7,160 nt of DNA, taken from the NCBI GenBank assembly GCA_947475645.1, contig CANJNU010000043.1, forward strand, positions 1 to 7,160. Direction: 5' to 3'. The position numbers and the translations under genes are program-made. Origin of the DNA: Bacteriovoracaceae bacterium. GTDB lineage: Bacteria > Bdellovibrionota > UBA1018. Position 1 is the stretch's first letter. Every line of letters starts with the position of its first letter. This document shows positions 1 through 7,066 of this stretch, piece after piece. The notes under the pieces were generated by a model. The model worked only from the letters and a program-made list of their open reading frames with translations. It did not search any database and was not told the DNA's origin.

Positions 1-833
1 AATAGTTGTGCGCGCTTCAACCGAAGTTGGGCAATTTCCAAAACGAGCGGCCGATTATCGGTATCACCGCTGGTAGCCCGTGTTTGATAGGCGCGCCACA
101 AATGCTCGCGCAGCTCGCGCTTCTCGGCGAAACGCATCCACGGCATAAAGCTAGGGGCATCTAACGTAACTCGCCATTGACCCGGCTTTCCTTTTTCGTT
201 CGCGGCTTCGGCGGCTGCTTCGATTGCCATGGCAGGCAACCCCTTTAAGTCGTTCGAATCGGTAATCCACAGTTCAAAAGCCTGCGTCGATTTTAAAACG
301 TTGTCTCCGTAAAGCTGTTTTATTACCGCCAATTTTTTGTCGATTTCGCGCAACCTCATTTTCTGTTCGTCGTTTAAAAGTGCGCCGTTACGCGTAAAAC
401 CTTTGTAGGTTTGTTCAAGCAACTTGAGCTGCTCACGGGTCAGGTGTTGTAAATCGGGCGTCGCTTGCGCTTGGTCGTGCACGGCTTTAACTGCGCGGAA
501 AAGATGAGAGTCGAGATGAATGTCATTCGAGAATTCTGCCAACTTCGGCATCACTACTTTTGCAAGATCTTGCAAAACAGCATCAGTATGAGCGTGCAAA
601 AGATTCGAAAAAACCCCTGAAACTTGATCGAGCTCATCGCTGCAACAGTCGAGTGCCTCGATCGTATTTTCGAACGTAAAGCCTTCAGTGCGTTGCTGAA
701 TTATCGCAATGCGCCCCCGTGCGCGATTCAATGCCTCGTCGAGAGCATCGCCGAATTCTTCGTTTTTGATTCGGTCAAACTGAAGTGCGCCAAATTCGAG
801 TGTGGAAGGTTCCATAAGTGTATGGGTATTCAT
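1..833 (-). CDS. M3-family zinc oligopeptidase (Dcp/PrlC-like), N-terminal part, truncated by the window edge
   Basis: Reading the minus strand from an ATG at 833 gives 277 codons that stay open to the left edge. The family degrades short peptides in the cytoplasm or periplasm (peptidyl-dipeptidase Dcp, oligopeptidase A). The visible part is the helical N-terminal domain: TFENTIEALD at residues 53-62, FTRNGALLNDEQKMRLREI at 146-164, WRAYQTRATSG at 246-256, and a final segment NRPLVLEIAQLRLKRAQL at 260-277. All are typical of M3A peptidases. The catalytic HExxH motif lies further on, outside the window, so activity cannot be judged. There is no signal peptide, which suggests a cytoplasmic enzyme. 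A second in-frame ATG at 815 (residue 7) is an alternative start; neither has a convincing Shine-Dalgarno. It is divergent from the HD gene, separated by only 59 nt. Family assignment is firm; Dcp versus oligopeptidase A cannot be settled from this half. Confidence 0.93.
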   Translation of the reverse strand, partial: MNTHTLMEPSTLEFGALQFDRIKNEEFGDALDEALNRARGRIAIIQQRTEGFTFENTIEALDCCSDELDQVSGVFSNLLHAHTDAVLQDLAKVVMPKLAEFSNDIHLDSHLFRAVKAVHDQAQATPDLQHLTREQLKLLEQTYKGFTRNGALLNDEQKMRLREIDKKLAVIKQLYGDNVLKSTQAFELWITDSNDLKGLPAMAIEAAAEAANEKGKPGQWRVTLDAPSFMPWMRFAEKRELREHLWRAYQTRATSGDTDNRPLVLEIAQLRLKRAQL

Positions 834-892
834 GACTTCACTCTAGGCAAAATTGAGGTGCACTGCTACCCTAAAGACGAGGAAGAAGCCGC

Positions 893-2389
893 ATGGCCAA
901 GAAAAAATCGACGTCCGCACTGCCCACCGAGCTTCACCCCACCCACAAAACCAGTTCGGGGCAAACCCCTCGTAACGCTCGAATTATTTACGACGTAATC
1001 TATGGGTTCGTTCCGATTACCGAGTGGGAAGAGAAGATCATTAATAGTCCATTTTTCCAGCGGCTTCGGTGGCTTAAGCAGCTGGGCTTTGCGAATTACA
1101 TCTTCCCAGGAGCCGAACATAATCGTTTTGCTCATGTGATTGGCGTAATGCATTCGATGGACCAAATGCTGCGTGCCCTCGGCCTGGCTGTCTCGGATAG
1201 CGAGCTCTTCGACCCCAGAGCAAAGAATCCAGCCGCTATGCTCCATAAAAGCCTTAGAATCGCTGCACTTCTTCATGACATTGGCACGTTTCCATTTAGC
1301 CACGCGATTGAATACGCCTACATCGCCCACGGCAATGATACGCGACGCGTGCACTCGCATGACGTACCGAAAGATCTACCCAATTCACACGAACACCTGG
1401 GCTCGTACATTATTAAGAATACGCGCTATGACAGTGGCCTTACCCAAATTTTAGAGCACTACGGTTTTGACGTGCACATGATCTCAAAAATTATCAAGGG
1501 TGAGTCGCCCTATCTCATTGCTAATCAGCTGATGCATTCCGATCTGGATGCCGATCGGATGGATTACTTGTTGCGCGACGCTCACTACACAGGAATTAAG
1601 TACGGCCAATTCGATCGCGACTACATTCTTGCTAATCTCGTAACGTTCGATGCCGGCCAAGGCCAACTGGGCTTTGGTGTGCGCGACAATGCGATTCACG
1701 CCGTCGAGGATTTTCTTATTGCGCGATTTGGCTGGTACTCACAAATTGTCAAAAACCAGGGTGCTGCGAAGTTCGACGTCATTTCAACCCATTTGGCCCA
1801 GGCATTTCTTAATCACGATTTAATTCATCAGTTCCATGATCTACTTACGATGATTAACGAGCGCGACGAGCGCTTTTTTTGGTGGAATGACGTTTACTTC
1901 ATGACCCGCTGTCAGGAAGTTCGGCATCAGAAGTTAATCAAGGACCCGAAAATTTCAGAACTCACTGAGATGCTTCTTTTTAGGAAGCCCCCAAAAACCG
2001 TTCATCATCCACTTTTTGAGCATCGACTTTTGCCCGCAGACAGTTCCGAGAAAATTAGACTGATTCACCAGATTGAGGAAAAGGTAAAAGAATTTGAACA
2101 GATCTTTGAGAAACATGGAACCGGACGCGAATGGATCTTGGCGGATATTCCCAAAAAGGACGTAATTTTTACTCATAGCCTGCAAAGCGTAATTAAACGA
2201 AGAACCCAAGACGTTCTTTATCGCGAGCCAGAGCCTCTTAAAGTAGTCAGTCGCGATGGCCAGCCGTCTCTTCTGGTTGAGCGCGATAATATTTTAATGA
2301 AGCACCTATCGAGCTTGATTAATTTCGTGCCCAGCGTTTATGCAAACGATTCGGCAATTCAGCTTTTAAAGTCCAGAAACCTACTCTAG
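893..2389 (+). CDS. HD-domain phosphohydrolase, COG1078 / SAMHD1-like group (putative dNTPase)
   Basis: This 498-residue protein has the ordered HD-superfamily motifs of COG1078. They are FFQRLRWLKQLGFANYIFPG at 54-73; EHNRFAHVIGVMH with metal-ligand H81; the HD doublet H128-D129 in LLHDIGTFPFSH; NSHEHLG (H166-E167); and DLDADRMDYLLRDAHYTG at 217-234, whose D221 matches the last metal ligand of SAMHD1. By family knowledge such enzymes hydrolyse (d)NTPs to nucleosides and triphosphate, or related phosphoesters. Substrate cannot be read from sequence. By motif alignment E140 and H166 match the SAMHD1 catalytic D218/H233 pair, but the position of SAMHD1 H210 is Thr132 here. The C-terminal 190 residues are helical and charged, with no motif I recognise. 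The start is supported by GAGGAAG at 879-885, well spaced before the ATG at 893. It is likely cytoplasmic. It lies on the same strand as comM, 72 nt upstream, and could share its transcript. Confidence 0.9.
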   Translation: MAKKKSTSALPTELHPTHKTSSGQTPRNARIIYDVIYGFVPITEWEEKIINSPFFQRLRWLKQLGFANYIFPGAEHNRFAHVIGVMHSMDQMLRALGLAVSDSELFDPRAKNPAAMLHKSLRIAALLHDIGTFPFSHAIEYAYIAHGNDTRRVHSHDVPKDLPNSHEHLGSYIIKNTRYDSGLTQILEHYGFDVHMISKIIKGESPYLIANQLMHSDLDADRMDYLLRDAHYTGIKYGQFDRDYILANLVTFDAGQGQLGFGVRDNAIHAVEDFLIARFGWYSQIVKNQGAAKFDVISTHLAQAFLNHDLIHQFHDLLTMINERDERFFWWNDVYFMTRCQEVRHQKLIKDPKISELTEMLLFRKPPKTVHHPLFEHRLLPADSSEKIRLIHQIEEKVKEFEQIFEKHGTGREWILADIPKKDVIFTHSLQSVIKRRTQDVLYREPEPLKVVSRDGQPSLLVERDNILMKHLSSLINFVPSVYANDSAIQLLKSRNLL

Positions 2390-2406
2390 CGTCCGAATAT
2401 CGGGCG
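2390..2406 (+). terminator. Small stem-loop directly after the HD gene stop codon; weak terminator or attenuator candidate
   Basis: CGTCCGA (2390-2396) can pair with TCGGGCG (2400-2406) over a 3-nt ATA loop, giving seven base pairs including one G-U. It begins on the base after the TAG stop. No U-tract follows (the next bases are TATTGAGC), so it does not look like an efficient intrinsic terminator. It may protect the upstream mRNA 3' end or only dampen read-through into comM. It could also be chance. Confidence 0.25.
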
Positions 2407-2433
2407 TATTGAGCTAAAAATAGGGCGTTTTAT

Positions 2434-2449
2434 TGGCATAGAACCTGCT
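2434..2449 (+). promoter_or_regulatory. Possible sigma-54-type (-24/-12) promoter element before comM
   Basis: The 16 bases from 2434 begin TGGCA and end TGCT. The GG doublet (2435-2436) and GC doublet (2447-2448) are 12 bases apart start to start, exactly the phasing of the TGGCACG-N4-TTGCW consensus. Mismatches fall at three consensus positions (C6, G7 and the first T of TTGCW). The predicted transcription start would be near 2459, only about 3 nt before the comM ATG at 2462. That implies an almost leaderless message and lowers my confidence. I saw no good sigma-70 promoter in the 72-nt gap, so transcription from upstream of the HD gene remains the simpler model. Confidence 0.22.
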
Positions 2450-2461
2450 CAGTGGGTCGAT

Positions 2462-4045
2462 ATGAAACATCGACTTGCAGCGCCCCTTCTGGGTGACCCC
2501 ATGCCTCGGCTTCAATGGATTGAGGTTGCAAGCTCTCTGCAGCTTCCCAATCTTCATATTATCGGACTACCCTCGCCAGAAATTTCGGAAGCTCGCGATC
2601 GAATTCGAGCTGCGATCGAATCGAGTGATCTAGAGTTTCCAAAACGACGAGTGGTTGTGAATCTATCTCCGGCCAATATCAAGAAGAAGGGCACATCGTC
2701 TGACCTTGCAATGGCTCTGGGAATTCTCTGGGACAGCCAAAACGATCACTCCGATCTCTCACACTCTTTTGTTGCATCTGGGGAATTGGGACTGAACGGC
2801 AATGTGAAGGCCGCTGCCCAGCTTACACGCCTTCTTTTCGCTGCTTGGGCCGAGCAAATTCCCTATGTGATGGTATCCGAAGACGAGCACCCTCATGCAC
2901 TGGCAAAGCTTCAATGGCTGCGACAGGCCCGTTCGTTCAGTCATCCACCGCCTCAGATTTTGGGTGCAGCCACCCTCAAGGAAGCATGGGCACTTTTTAA
3001 GGACACGCAGGGAGGAAAAAAATACAAAGTCGAAATCGAATTGCCCTCTGAAAATTCGCAAGTTCCGAACGAACCCCCGATCGCAATCGACACTTCAGAA
3101 CTGATGCCCCTGCAACCCTATCTGCAAAGAATTCTAGGCATAGCCGCAGCCGGATCGCATCACCTTCTTTTGTTGGGGCCAAAGGGAGTAGGAAAAACCC
3201 ACGCACTCGAATGGCTGGCGCGAATTCAGCCGTCGCCTTCTCCTCAGATTTTTATTCAGCAGGCCCTTCTGGACGAGATGAGATCGGGCGAGACCAGTGC
3301 ATCCCCCTCGATTCATGGCCGAGTTCCAGTCAGGCGCGCGCCTCCCCAAATCAAGCCCGCAGCCCTGATCGGATCGCTTCAAGGCGGCCTGATTCGACCC
3401 GGCGAACTTTCGCTTGCACACGGTGGCCTACTTATTGCCGACGAATTCCCAGAATGGCATCGCGATGCGCGCGAAGCCCTTCGAGAGCCCATGGAAAGAG
3501 GGAAGACCACCCTCAGTCGCGCAGCCGGAAGAGTCGAATTGAACGCTGAGTTCCTTTTCGCTGCGACCGGAAATCTTTGCCCCTGTGGTGGATGGCCCGC
3601 TGAGATTCCTAAGCAACCTGAAGCAAAGGTTCCGCCCTGTCGATGCACGCCTGCGGCACGCACCCATTACTTGTCACGAATCTCGGGCCCGATTCTCGAT
3701 CGAATCGACGTTTGTGCACTGATTACGGGTACGCCTACCTCAAAAAATCAGAGTTTGAACTTCGACACGTTGAGAGAGAAAACCTTAAAAACGCGACTTA
3801 AATTGATTAAAAACTGGGGAAACCCGCCTCAGAAATTGGTCGGATCCGAACTCGAGAGACTCATTCAACAGAACGGCTGTTGGAATCGTGAACTGGAGAA
3901 TTTGAATTACGCAAGCAAACGGGCGCGCCACAAAACCCTGAAGGTTGCACTTACCCTAGCCGCCTGGGATGGAGGCGAAGCACCCACGGATGCCCACTGG
4001 ATGGAAGCCCATCTTTTCAGAGCCGATCGTTTTCTCAATCTTTAA
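2462..4045 (+). CDS. comM: ComM/YifB-family Mg-chelatase-like AAA+ ATPase (transformation branch-migration helicase)
   Basis: A 527-residue homologue of ComM (usually about 500), the hexameric helicase that widens the D-loop when single-stranded DNA recombines during natural transformation. The N-terminal ChlI-type domain (about 1-185) carries IIGLPSPEISEARDRIRAAI (33-52) and VVVNLSPANIKKKG (64-77). The AAA+ domain follows: Walker A GPKGVGKT (239-246), PGELSLAHGGLLIADEFPEW (313-332) containing Walker B, sensor-1 region ATGNLCPCGG (368-377), and LDRID with Arg414. A probable zinc-binding set is C373, C375, C393 and C395. The C-terminal Mg-chelatase domain is recognised by SKRARHKTLKVALTLAAWDG (485-504). 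Odd points: the family's P-H-H motif reads A-P-P at 293-295, and the Arg of the usual 'VARTIAD' is Leu497. The start at 2462 matches the family N-terminus; the Shine-Dalgarno is poor. The stop codon overlaps the comEC start. Some ComM homologues act outside transformation, but the comEC neighbour supports this role. Confidence 0.93.
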   Translation: MKHRLAAPLLGDPMPRLQWIEVASSLQLPNLHIIGLPSPEISEARDRIRAAIESSDLEFPKRRVVVNLSPANIKKKGTSSDLAMALGILWDSQNDHSDLSHSFVASGELGLNGNVKAAAQLTRLLFAAWAEQIPYVMVSEDEHPHALAKLQWLRQARSFSHPPPQILGAATLKEAWALFKDTQGGKKYKVEIELPSENSQVPNEPPIAIDTSELMPLQPYLQRILGIAAAGSHHLLLLGPKGVGKTHALEWLARIQPSPSPQIFIQQALLDEMRSGETSASPSIHGRVPVRRAPPQIKPAALIGSLQGGLIRPGELSLAHGGLLIADEFPEWHRDAREALREPMERGKTTLSRAAGRVELNAEFLFAATGNLCPCGGWPAEIPKQPEAKVPPCRCTPAARTHYLSRISGPILDRIDVCALITGTPTSKNQSLNFDTLREKTLKTRLKLIKNWGNPPQKLVGSELERLIQQNGCWNRELENLNYASKRARHKTLKVALTLAAWDGGEAPTDAHWMEAHLFRADRFLNL

Positions 4046-6123
4046 TGGGCGTGATGCGCGGGTTTTCTCTCTTCTGGGCACTCCTTATTCTGAGCTGGGT
4101 AGGGTTGCCTCACACCCTCGCCCACGCCGAATGTCTGGCGTTCAAACCCGTGCAACGCAAAGGTTCACAGTCCTGCTGGGTAAAAAGTGGCTCTTTTTGC
4201 CTGTCTCAAGCTCTTTGGCAAGAAGTCATTCAGCGAGACGTGCGCCCCTGCGGAGAATGGGTCGGAAACTGGAAACATTTTTCACCCCCAGAAAACTCAG
4301 TACCTCTTCAACCCAAAATACACGTTGCACGCTTTCAGGTTCAATCAGTTGCTTGGAGCACATCAGCAACACCGTTTACCGACTGGATTTGGCGCCATTT
4401 TCTAGGCCCCCTCGAGCGTACTCGAGAGAAAATCGATTTTCATGCACATCGATACGACTCGACTGGCGTGTTTACACTGCTTCTCACAGGAAGCACGCAT
4501 CCCGATCAACCGACCGATCTTTTGCATACACTGGGATTTATTCATGTTCTCTTTGCTTCAGGAATTCACCTCTATGCGATTGCAAGACTTTGGGGAGGTG
4601 CAGTTCTATTCTGGGGCGAGCGTTCGTGCTCTTCATTCGCTGTAGTGCGTACGCTTTATGGCTTCATCACTTCCTTTACCTGGATAGCCGCTTGGCTTCT
4701 CAGCGGTGCGCGCGCAGGACTTCTTCGTCCGTGGTTAGTTCTTCTCGCCAAAAGTGTTGCTCGCAGGTGCGGTTTTCGCTTTCGGGGATTCTCTCCCCTT
4801 TTAATCTCGCTTGGAATCGAAGTTGGGGTGGGCCTGCTTCGCGGCGATTTACATTGGCACTCGGGCCGATGGATCTATGCCCTGGCCGTGGGCGGCGGGT
4901 TACTTGTAAAAAGCCACTGGCAGGCTGCGGTTGCATCGTGGGTGTTTGCAGCCATCTGGGAAGCCTTTCTTCATGGAACGGTATCCTGGCTAACCCCCCT
5001 TCTTAGTCTTAGCACAGCCGGGTTTTTCTCTGGGGTGTGCTATCCGCTGGGACTCGCGGCTTGGGCCATGGGCGCGTTTCATTTCGATGGAGTCGAAGCG
5101 CAACTTCTTCGCGCAGGCGCTCTGGCGGCACAGTTCGTTATTACGTTGCTGGTTTGGGTTTGTAAAAAGTTATTCACTTTATGGATTGTTCCCTGGCCTG
5201 TACTTATTCTGGGTGCCGCCCTGTCAGGGTGCCTACTTTTTTTTCGACCCCGAAGACGAATTCAAGCAGCCGGATTTTTACTGTTGCTTCGATGGGCCGT
5301 CTCGATCGCAACCGCTTCGCCTCATGAAGCCCCGCCAGCCGCAAGGTTAGTACAGCAGCTCGACGTCGGCCAAGGCGACTCGGCATTGGTTTTGGAATCG
5401 CGCGTCGGCCTAATCGATACAGGCGCCGAGAGCGCACTGAGCCGCACCCAATGGATCGAAGTATTTGCGCACGCTGGGGCGAATCGTTTAGACTGGATCG
5501 CACTGACCCACCTCGACGCCGATCACTCAGGCGGAGTTTTGCGACTCGCAAGTCTGCTTCCGATTCGTTGCGTTGCCACGTCACAAGCCGAGATCGATAC
5601 CCCGCGTGGTCAAAAGCTCAGCCAAGCTCTGGCCCTTCGGGGCGTGCGCCTGACTTCGTTAGAAAGCCGGTGCATTCCCTACCCCACTCAAGAAGCTCAG
5701 CCCCCAGGCCTTCACCCACGCCGAATCAAGAAACATCAGGCCAACGAGAATATGAGCGCCGTATTTGTTCCACTGCGCGCGGGTGGATTTTATCTCTCCA
5801 CGGGCGATGCCGACCAAGCCACCGAACACCGACTTTTGCCTTGGATTCGCGAACAAATTCAACGAGCAGAACTGCTCAATGCTCCCCGCATTTTGAAATT
5901 GGGACACCACGGCTCAAAAACTTCGAGCTCGGTCGAATTTTTGCGCGCCATCAACCCCACCGAGGTGTGGGTATCGGCAGGGGTGGGTAACCGTTATCAT
6001 CATCCCTCTTCGGAGGTGCTTGAACGCGTCGATCGACTTCGCTTGCACGTGCGGCGCACCGACCAAGAAGGTGCGATTACAGTAATAAGCGCCCGCCATC
6101 CACAACAAATACATCTCCCGTAA
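4045..6123 (+). CDS. comEC: ComEC/Rec2 DNA-uptake channel with metallo-beta-lactamase-type domain
   Basis: A 692-residue inner-membrane protein that passes transforming single-stranded DNA into the cytoplasm; the family is usually about 700-800 residues. A hydrophobic N-terminus (about 8-27, ending AHA-E) resembles a signal peptide or one membrane anchor. A Cys-bearing stretch follows (C30, C44, C52, C69), where the OB-fold domain normally lies. The competence domain begins near 140: TGVFTLLLTG (140-149), then LGFIHVLFASGIHLYAI (163-179), matching the family 'tGlaHllAiSGLHv' signature. Roughly eight to ten hydrophobic segments run to about 424. The C-terminal metallo-beta-lactamase-like domain has QQLDVGQGDSALV (437-449), GLIDTG (455-460), THLDADHSGG with H489/D491/D493/H494, STGDADQ (D588), and LKLGHHGSK (H621, H622). 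Catalytic-type residues are therefore present. Translation probably restarts from comM through the TAATG overlap, since no Shine-Dalgarno is visible; a second ATG lies at 4054. The 3' end overlaps the convergent SDR gene. Confidence 0.93.
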   Translation: MGVMRGFSLFWALLILSWVGLPHTLAHAECLAFKPVQRKGSQSCWVKSGSFCLSQALWQEVIQRDVRPCGEWVGNWKHFSPPENSVPLQPKIHVARFQVQSVAWSTSATPFTDWIWRHFLGPLERTREKIDFHAHRYDSTGVFTLLLTGSTHPDQPTDLLHTLGFIHVLFASGIHLYAIARLWGGAVLFWGERSCSSFAVVRTLYGFITSFTWIAAWLLSGARAGLLRPWLVLLAKSVARRCGFRFRGFSPLLISLGIEVGVGLLRGDLHWHSGRWIYALAVGGGLLVKSHWQAAVASWVFAAIWEAFLHGTVSWLTPLLSLSTAGFFSGVCYPLGLAAWAMGAFHFDGVEAQLLRAGALAAQFVITLLVWVCKKLFTLWIVPWPVLILGAALSGCLLFFRPRRRIQAAGFLLLLRWAVSIATASPHEAPPAARLVQQLDVGQGDSALVLESRVGLIDTGAESALSRTQWIEVFAHAGANRLDWIALTHLDADHSGGVLRLASLLPIRCVATSQAEIDTPRGQKLSQALALRGVRLTSLESRCIPYPTQEAQPPGLHPRRIKKHQANENMSAVFVPLRAGGFYLSTGDADQATEHRLLPWIREQIQRAELLNAPRILKLGHHGSKTSSSVEFLRAINPTEVWVSAGVGNRYHHPSSEVLERVDRLRLHVRRTDQEGAITVISARHPQQIHLP

Positions 6124-6892
6124 CCCACGCTGCATTTTCGCCTAAGAAAAAGGAAATAGGACCCGCCACGTCGTCGGGCTCGCCCACGCGCCCCAGCGGA
6201 AAAGTAGCTCCGCGCTTTGCGTAGAACTCTTCGGCTTCGGACTGACTGCGATGATAAGCGTCGTGCAACGGCGTACGCACAATACCGGGACAAACGCAGT
6301 TTACCGTAATATTGTCTTTTCCAAGCTCTTTTGCAGCCGTTTTAGTAAGCTGAATCATGGCTGCTTTTGAAACCGAATAGGCCAGTGCAAAGTGGTTTGG
6401 CAAAAGGCCTGCAGTCGAAGAAACATTCACAATACGGCCGCCCTCGGAATTTTTAGACATGTACTCAACCACAGATTGAATTAACAAAAAAGGCGCCTTC
6501 AAATTCACGGTCATGGCCTCGTCCCACTGTTCTTCTGTGGTGCTGACCACGCCACCAAAGGGGTACACACCCGCATTGTTCACTAACCCGTAAATGCCTT
6601 TGTGTTGACTGGCCACTTTGTCAACGGCTCGGCGAATTTCTGATGTTTTGCGAAGATCGCACGGCAACACCGAAAGAGTTTCGCTGGCTCCGCCCAATTT
6701 GTGGGCCGCTTCTTCGAGCTTCGGCTTTTCACGCCCTAACAGCGCCACCCGGTACTTGCCGGTGCGCAAAAGATGTTGAGCCGTAGCGAAGCCAATGCCG
6801 CTTCCGCCTCCCGTAATCAGTACGGTTTTGAGTTGCTGCTGGGTCTTATCATTCACAAAGTTTTGGCTAGGGGTCATGCACCGATTGTGCAT
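6077..6892 (-). CDS. Classical short-chain dehydrogenase/reductase (SDR), NAD(P)-dependent
   Basis: A 271-residue Rossmann-fold oxidoreductase from the ATG at 6892. Residue numbers below start at this ATG. Motifs of classical SDRs appear in order: cofactor-binding TGGGSGIG (27-34), CDL (78-80), NNAG (105-108), the tetrad Asn at N130, catalytic Ser159 in IVNVSSTAG, Tyr172 and Lys176 in YSVSK, and PGIVRTP (202-208). The C-terminus VTGDVFVVDGG is typical of the FabG/3-oxoacyl reductase-like branch. Arg54 at the end of beta-2 (LLGRE) hints at NADP(H) preference; that is inference. The substrate cannot be predicted. The start is uncertain: an in-frame TTG sits at 6895 and another ATG at 6877. AGGT just upstream favours 6892, while a better GAGGAA lies too far away. 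About 20 residues precede the first beta-strand, slightly long for the family. It is convergent with comEC and divergent from the right-edge gene, so it is probably transcribed alone. Confidence 0.94.
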   Translation of the reverse strand: MHNRCMTPSQNFVNDKTQQQLKTVLITGGGSGIGFATAQHLLRTGKYRVALLGREKPKLEEAAHKLGGASETLSVLPCDLRKTSEIRRAVDKVASQHKGIYGLVNNAGVYPFGGVVSTTEEQWDEAMTVNLKAPFLLIQSVVEYMSKNSEGGRIVNVSSTAGLLPNHFALAYSVSKAAMIQLTKTAAKELGKDNITVNCVCPGIVRTPLHDAYHRSQSEAEEFYAKRGATFPLGRVGEPDDVAGPISFFLGENAAWVTGDVFVVDGGRLLL

Positions 6893-6969
6893 CAAACCTG
6901 GTAGTTATTCCTCAATTATTTCGCATCACTGTGTCGTAATCGACCCATCAAGAAAGAACGCCCTCCTTT

Positions 6970-6999
6970 TTGACTTAGCGCTCTCCTTAATACTATACT
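6970..6999 (+). promoter_or_regulatory. Sigma-70-type promoter for the right-edge gene
   Basis: TTGACT at 6970-6975 (five of six matches to the -35 consensus) and TATACT at 6994-6999 (five of six to the -10 consensus) are separated by 18 bases. Transcription would begin near 7006, giving a leader of about 70 nt before the TTG start at 7076. It lies in the divergent spacer between the SDR gene and the right-edge gene and is the best promoter match I found in the window. I found no comparable match for the SDR direction. Confidence 0.6.
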
Positions 7000-7027
7000 A
7001 ATTGAGTAGGTCTTTAGAAAATCGTTC

Positions 7028-7053
7028 GCCACACCGAAAAGTCGGATGATGGC
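7028..7053 (+). other. Two-tier stem-loop in the predicted 5' leader
   Basis: Inner stem CCGA (7034-7037) pairs with TCGG (7042-7045) around an AAAG tetraloop. Outer stem GCCA (7028-7031) pairs with TGGC (7050-7053) across an asymmetric internal loop. The two in-frame ATG triplets at 7046 and 7049 lie inside this structure and have no Shine-Dalgarno, which argues against their use as starts. It may stabilise or regulate the leader. Short stems like these can arise by chance, and no riboswitch class is recognised. Confidence 0.25.
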
Positions 7054-7066
7054 TCTATTCCTACGG

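Noticed and set aside
834..892. Search for divergent promoters between the M3 peptidase and HD genes
   Set aside because: Only 59 nt are available and no -35/-10 pair with acceptable spacing was found on either strand. Promoters may lie inside the coding regions.
624..998. A 124-codon plus-strand frame antisense to the M3 peptidase
   Set aside because: The minus strand reads as a well-conserved M3 peptidase here. The antisense product has no family features and runs into the HD gene out of frame.
866..1360. A 164-codon minus-strand frame within the HD gene
   Set aside because: It is antisense to the conserved HD motifs, has no motif of its own, and has no ribosome binding site that I could support.
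3969..5006. A 345-codon open frame on the plus strand overlapping the end of comM and the first half of comEC
   Set aside because: Its composition is rich in Ser, Arg and Cys with no recognisable motif, and it lies out of frame under two clear family members. It is a shadow of comEC.
659..6035. The palindrome CGATCG occurs about ten times (659, 1552, 1612, 2596, 2613, 3078, 3697, 4024, 5303, 6030), above chance expectation for a six-base word
   Set aside because: More than half of the sites are an Asp-Arg codon pair (GAT CGN) after a C-ending codon, and the rest are Ile codons in similar context. Codon usage explains them, with no spacing pattern and no intergenic copies, so I do not call an uptake or methylation signal.
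6124..6160. Possible short hairpin (TTTTC/GAAAA) after the comEC stop
   Set aside because: It is five A-T rich pairs inside the SDR coding sequence with no GC-rich stem, so it does not qualify as a terminator.
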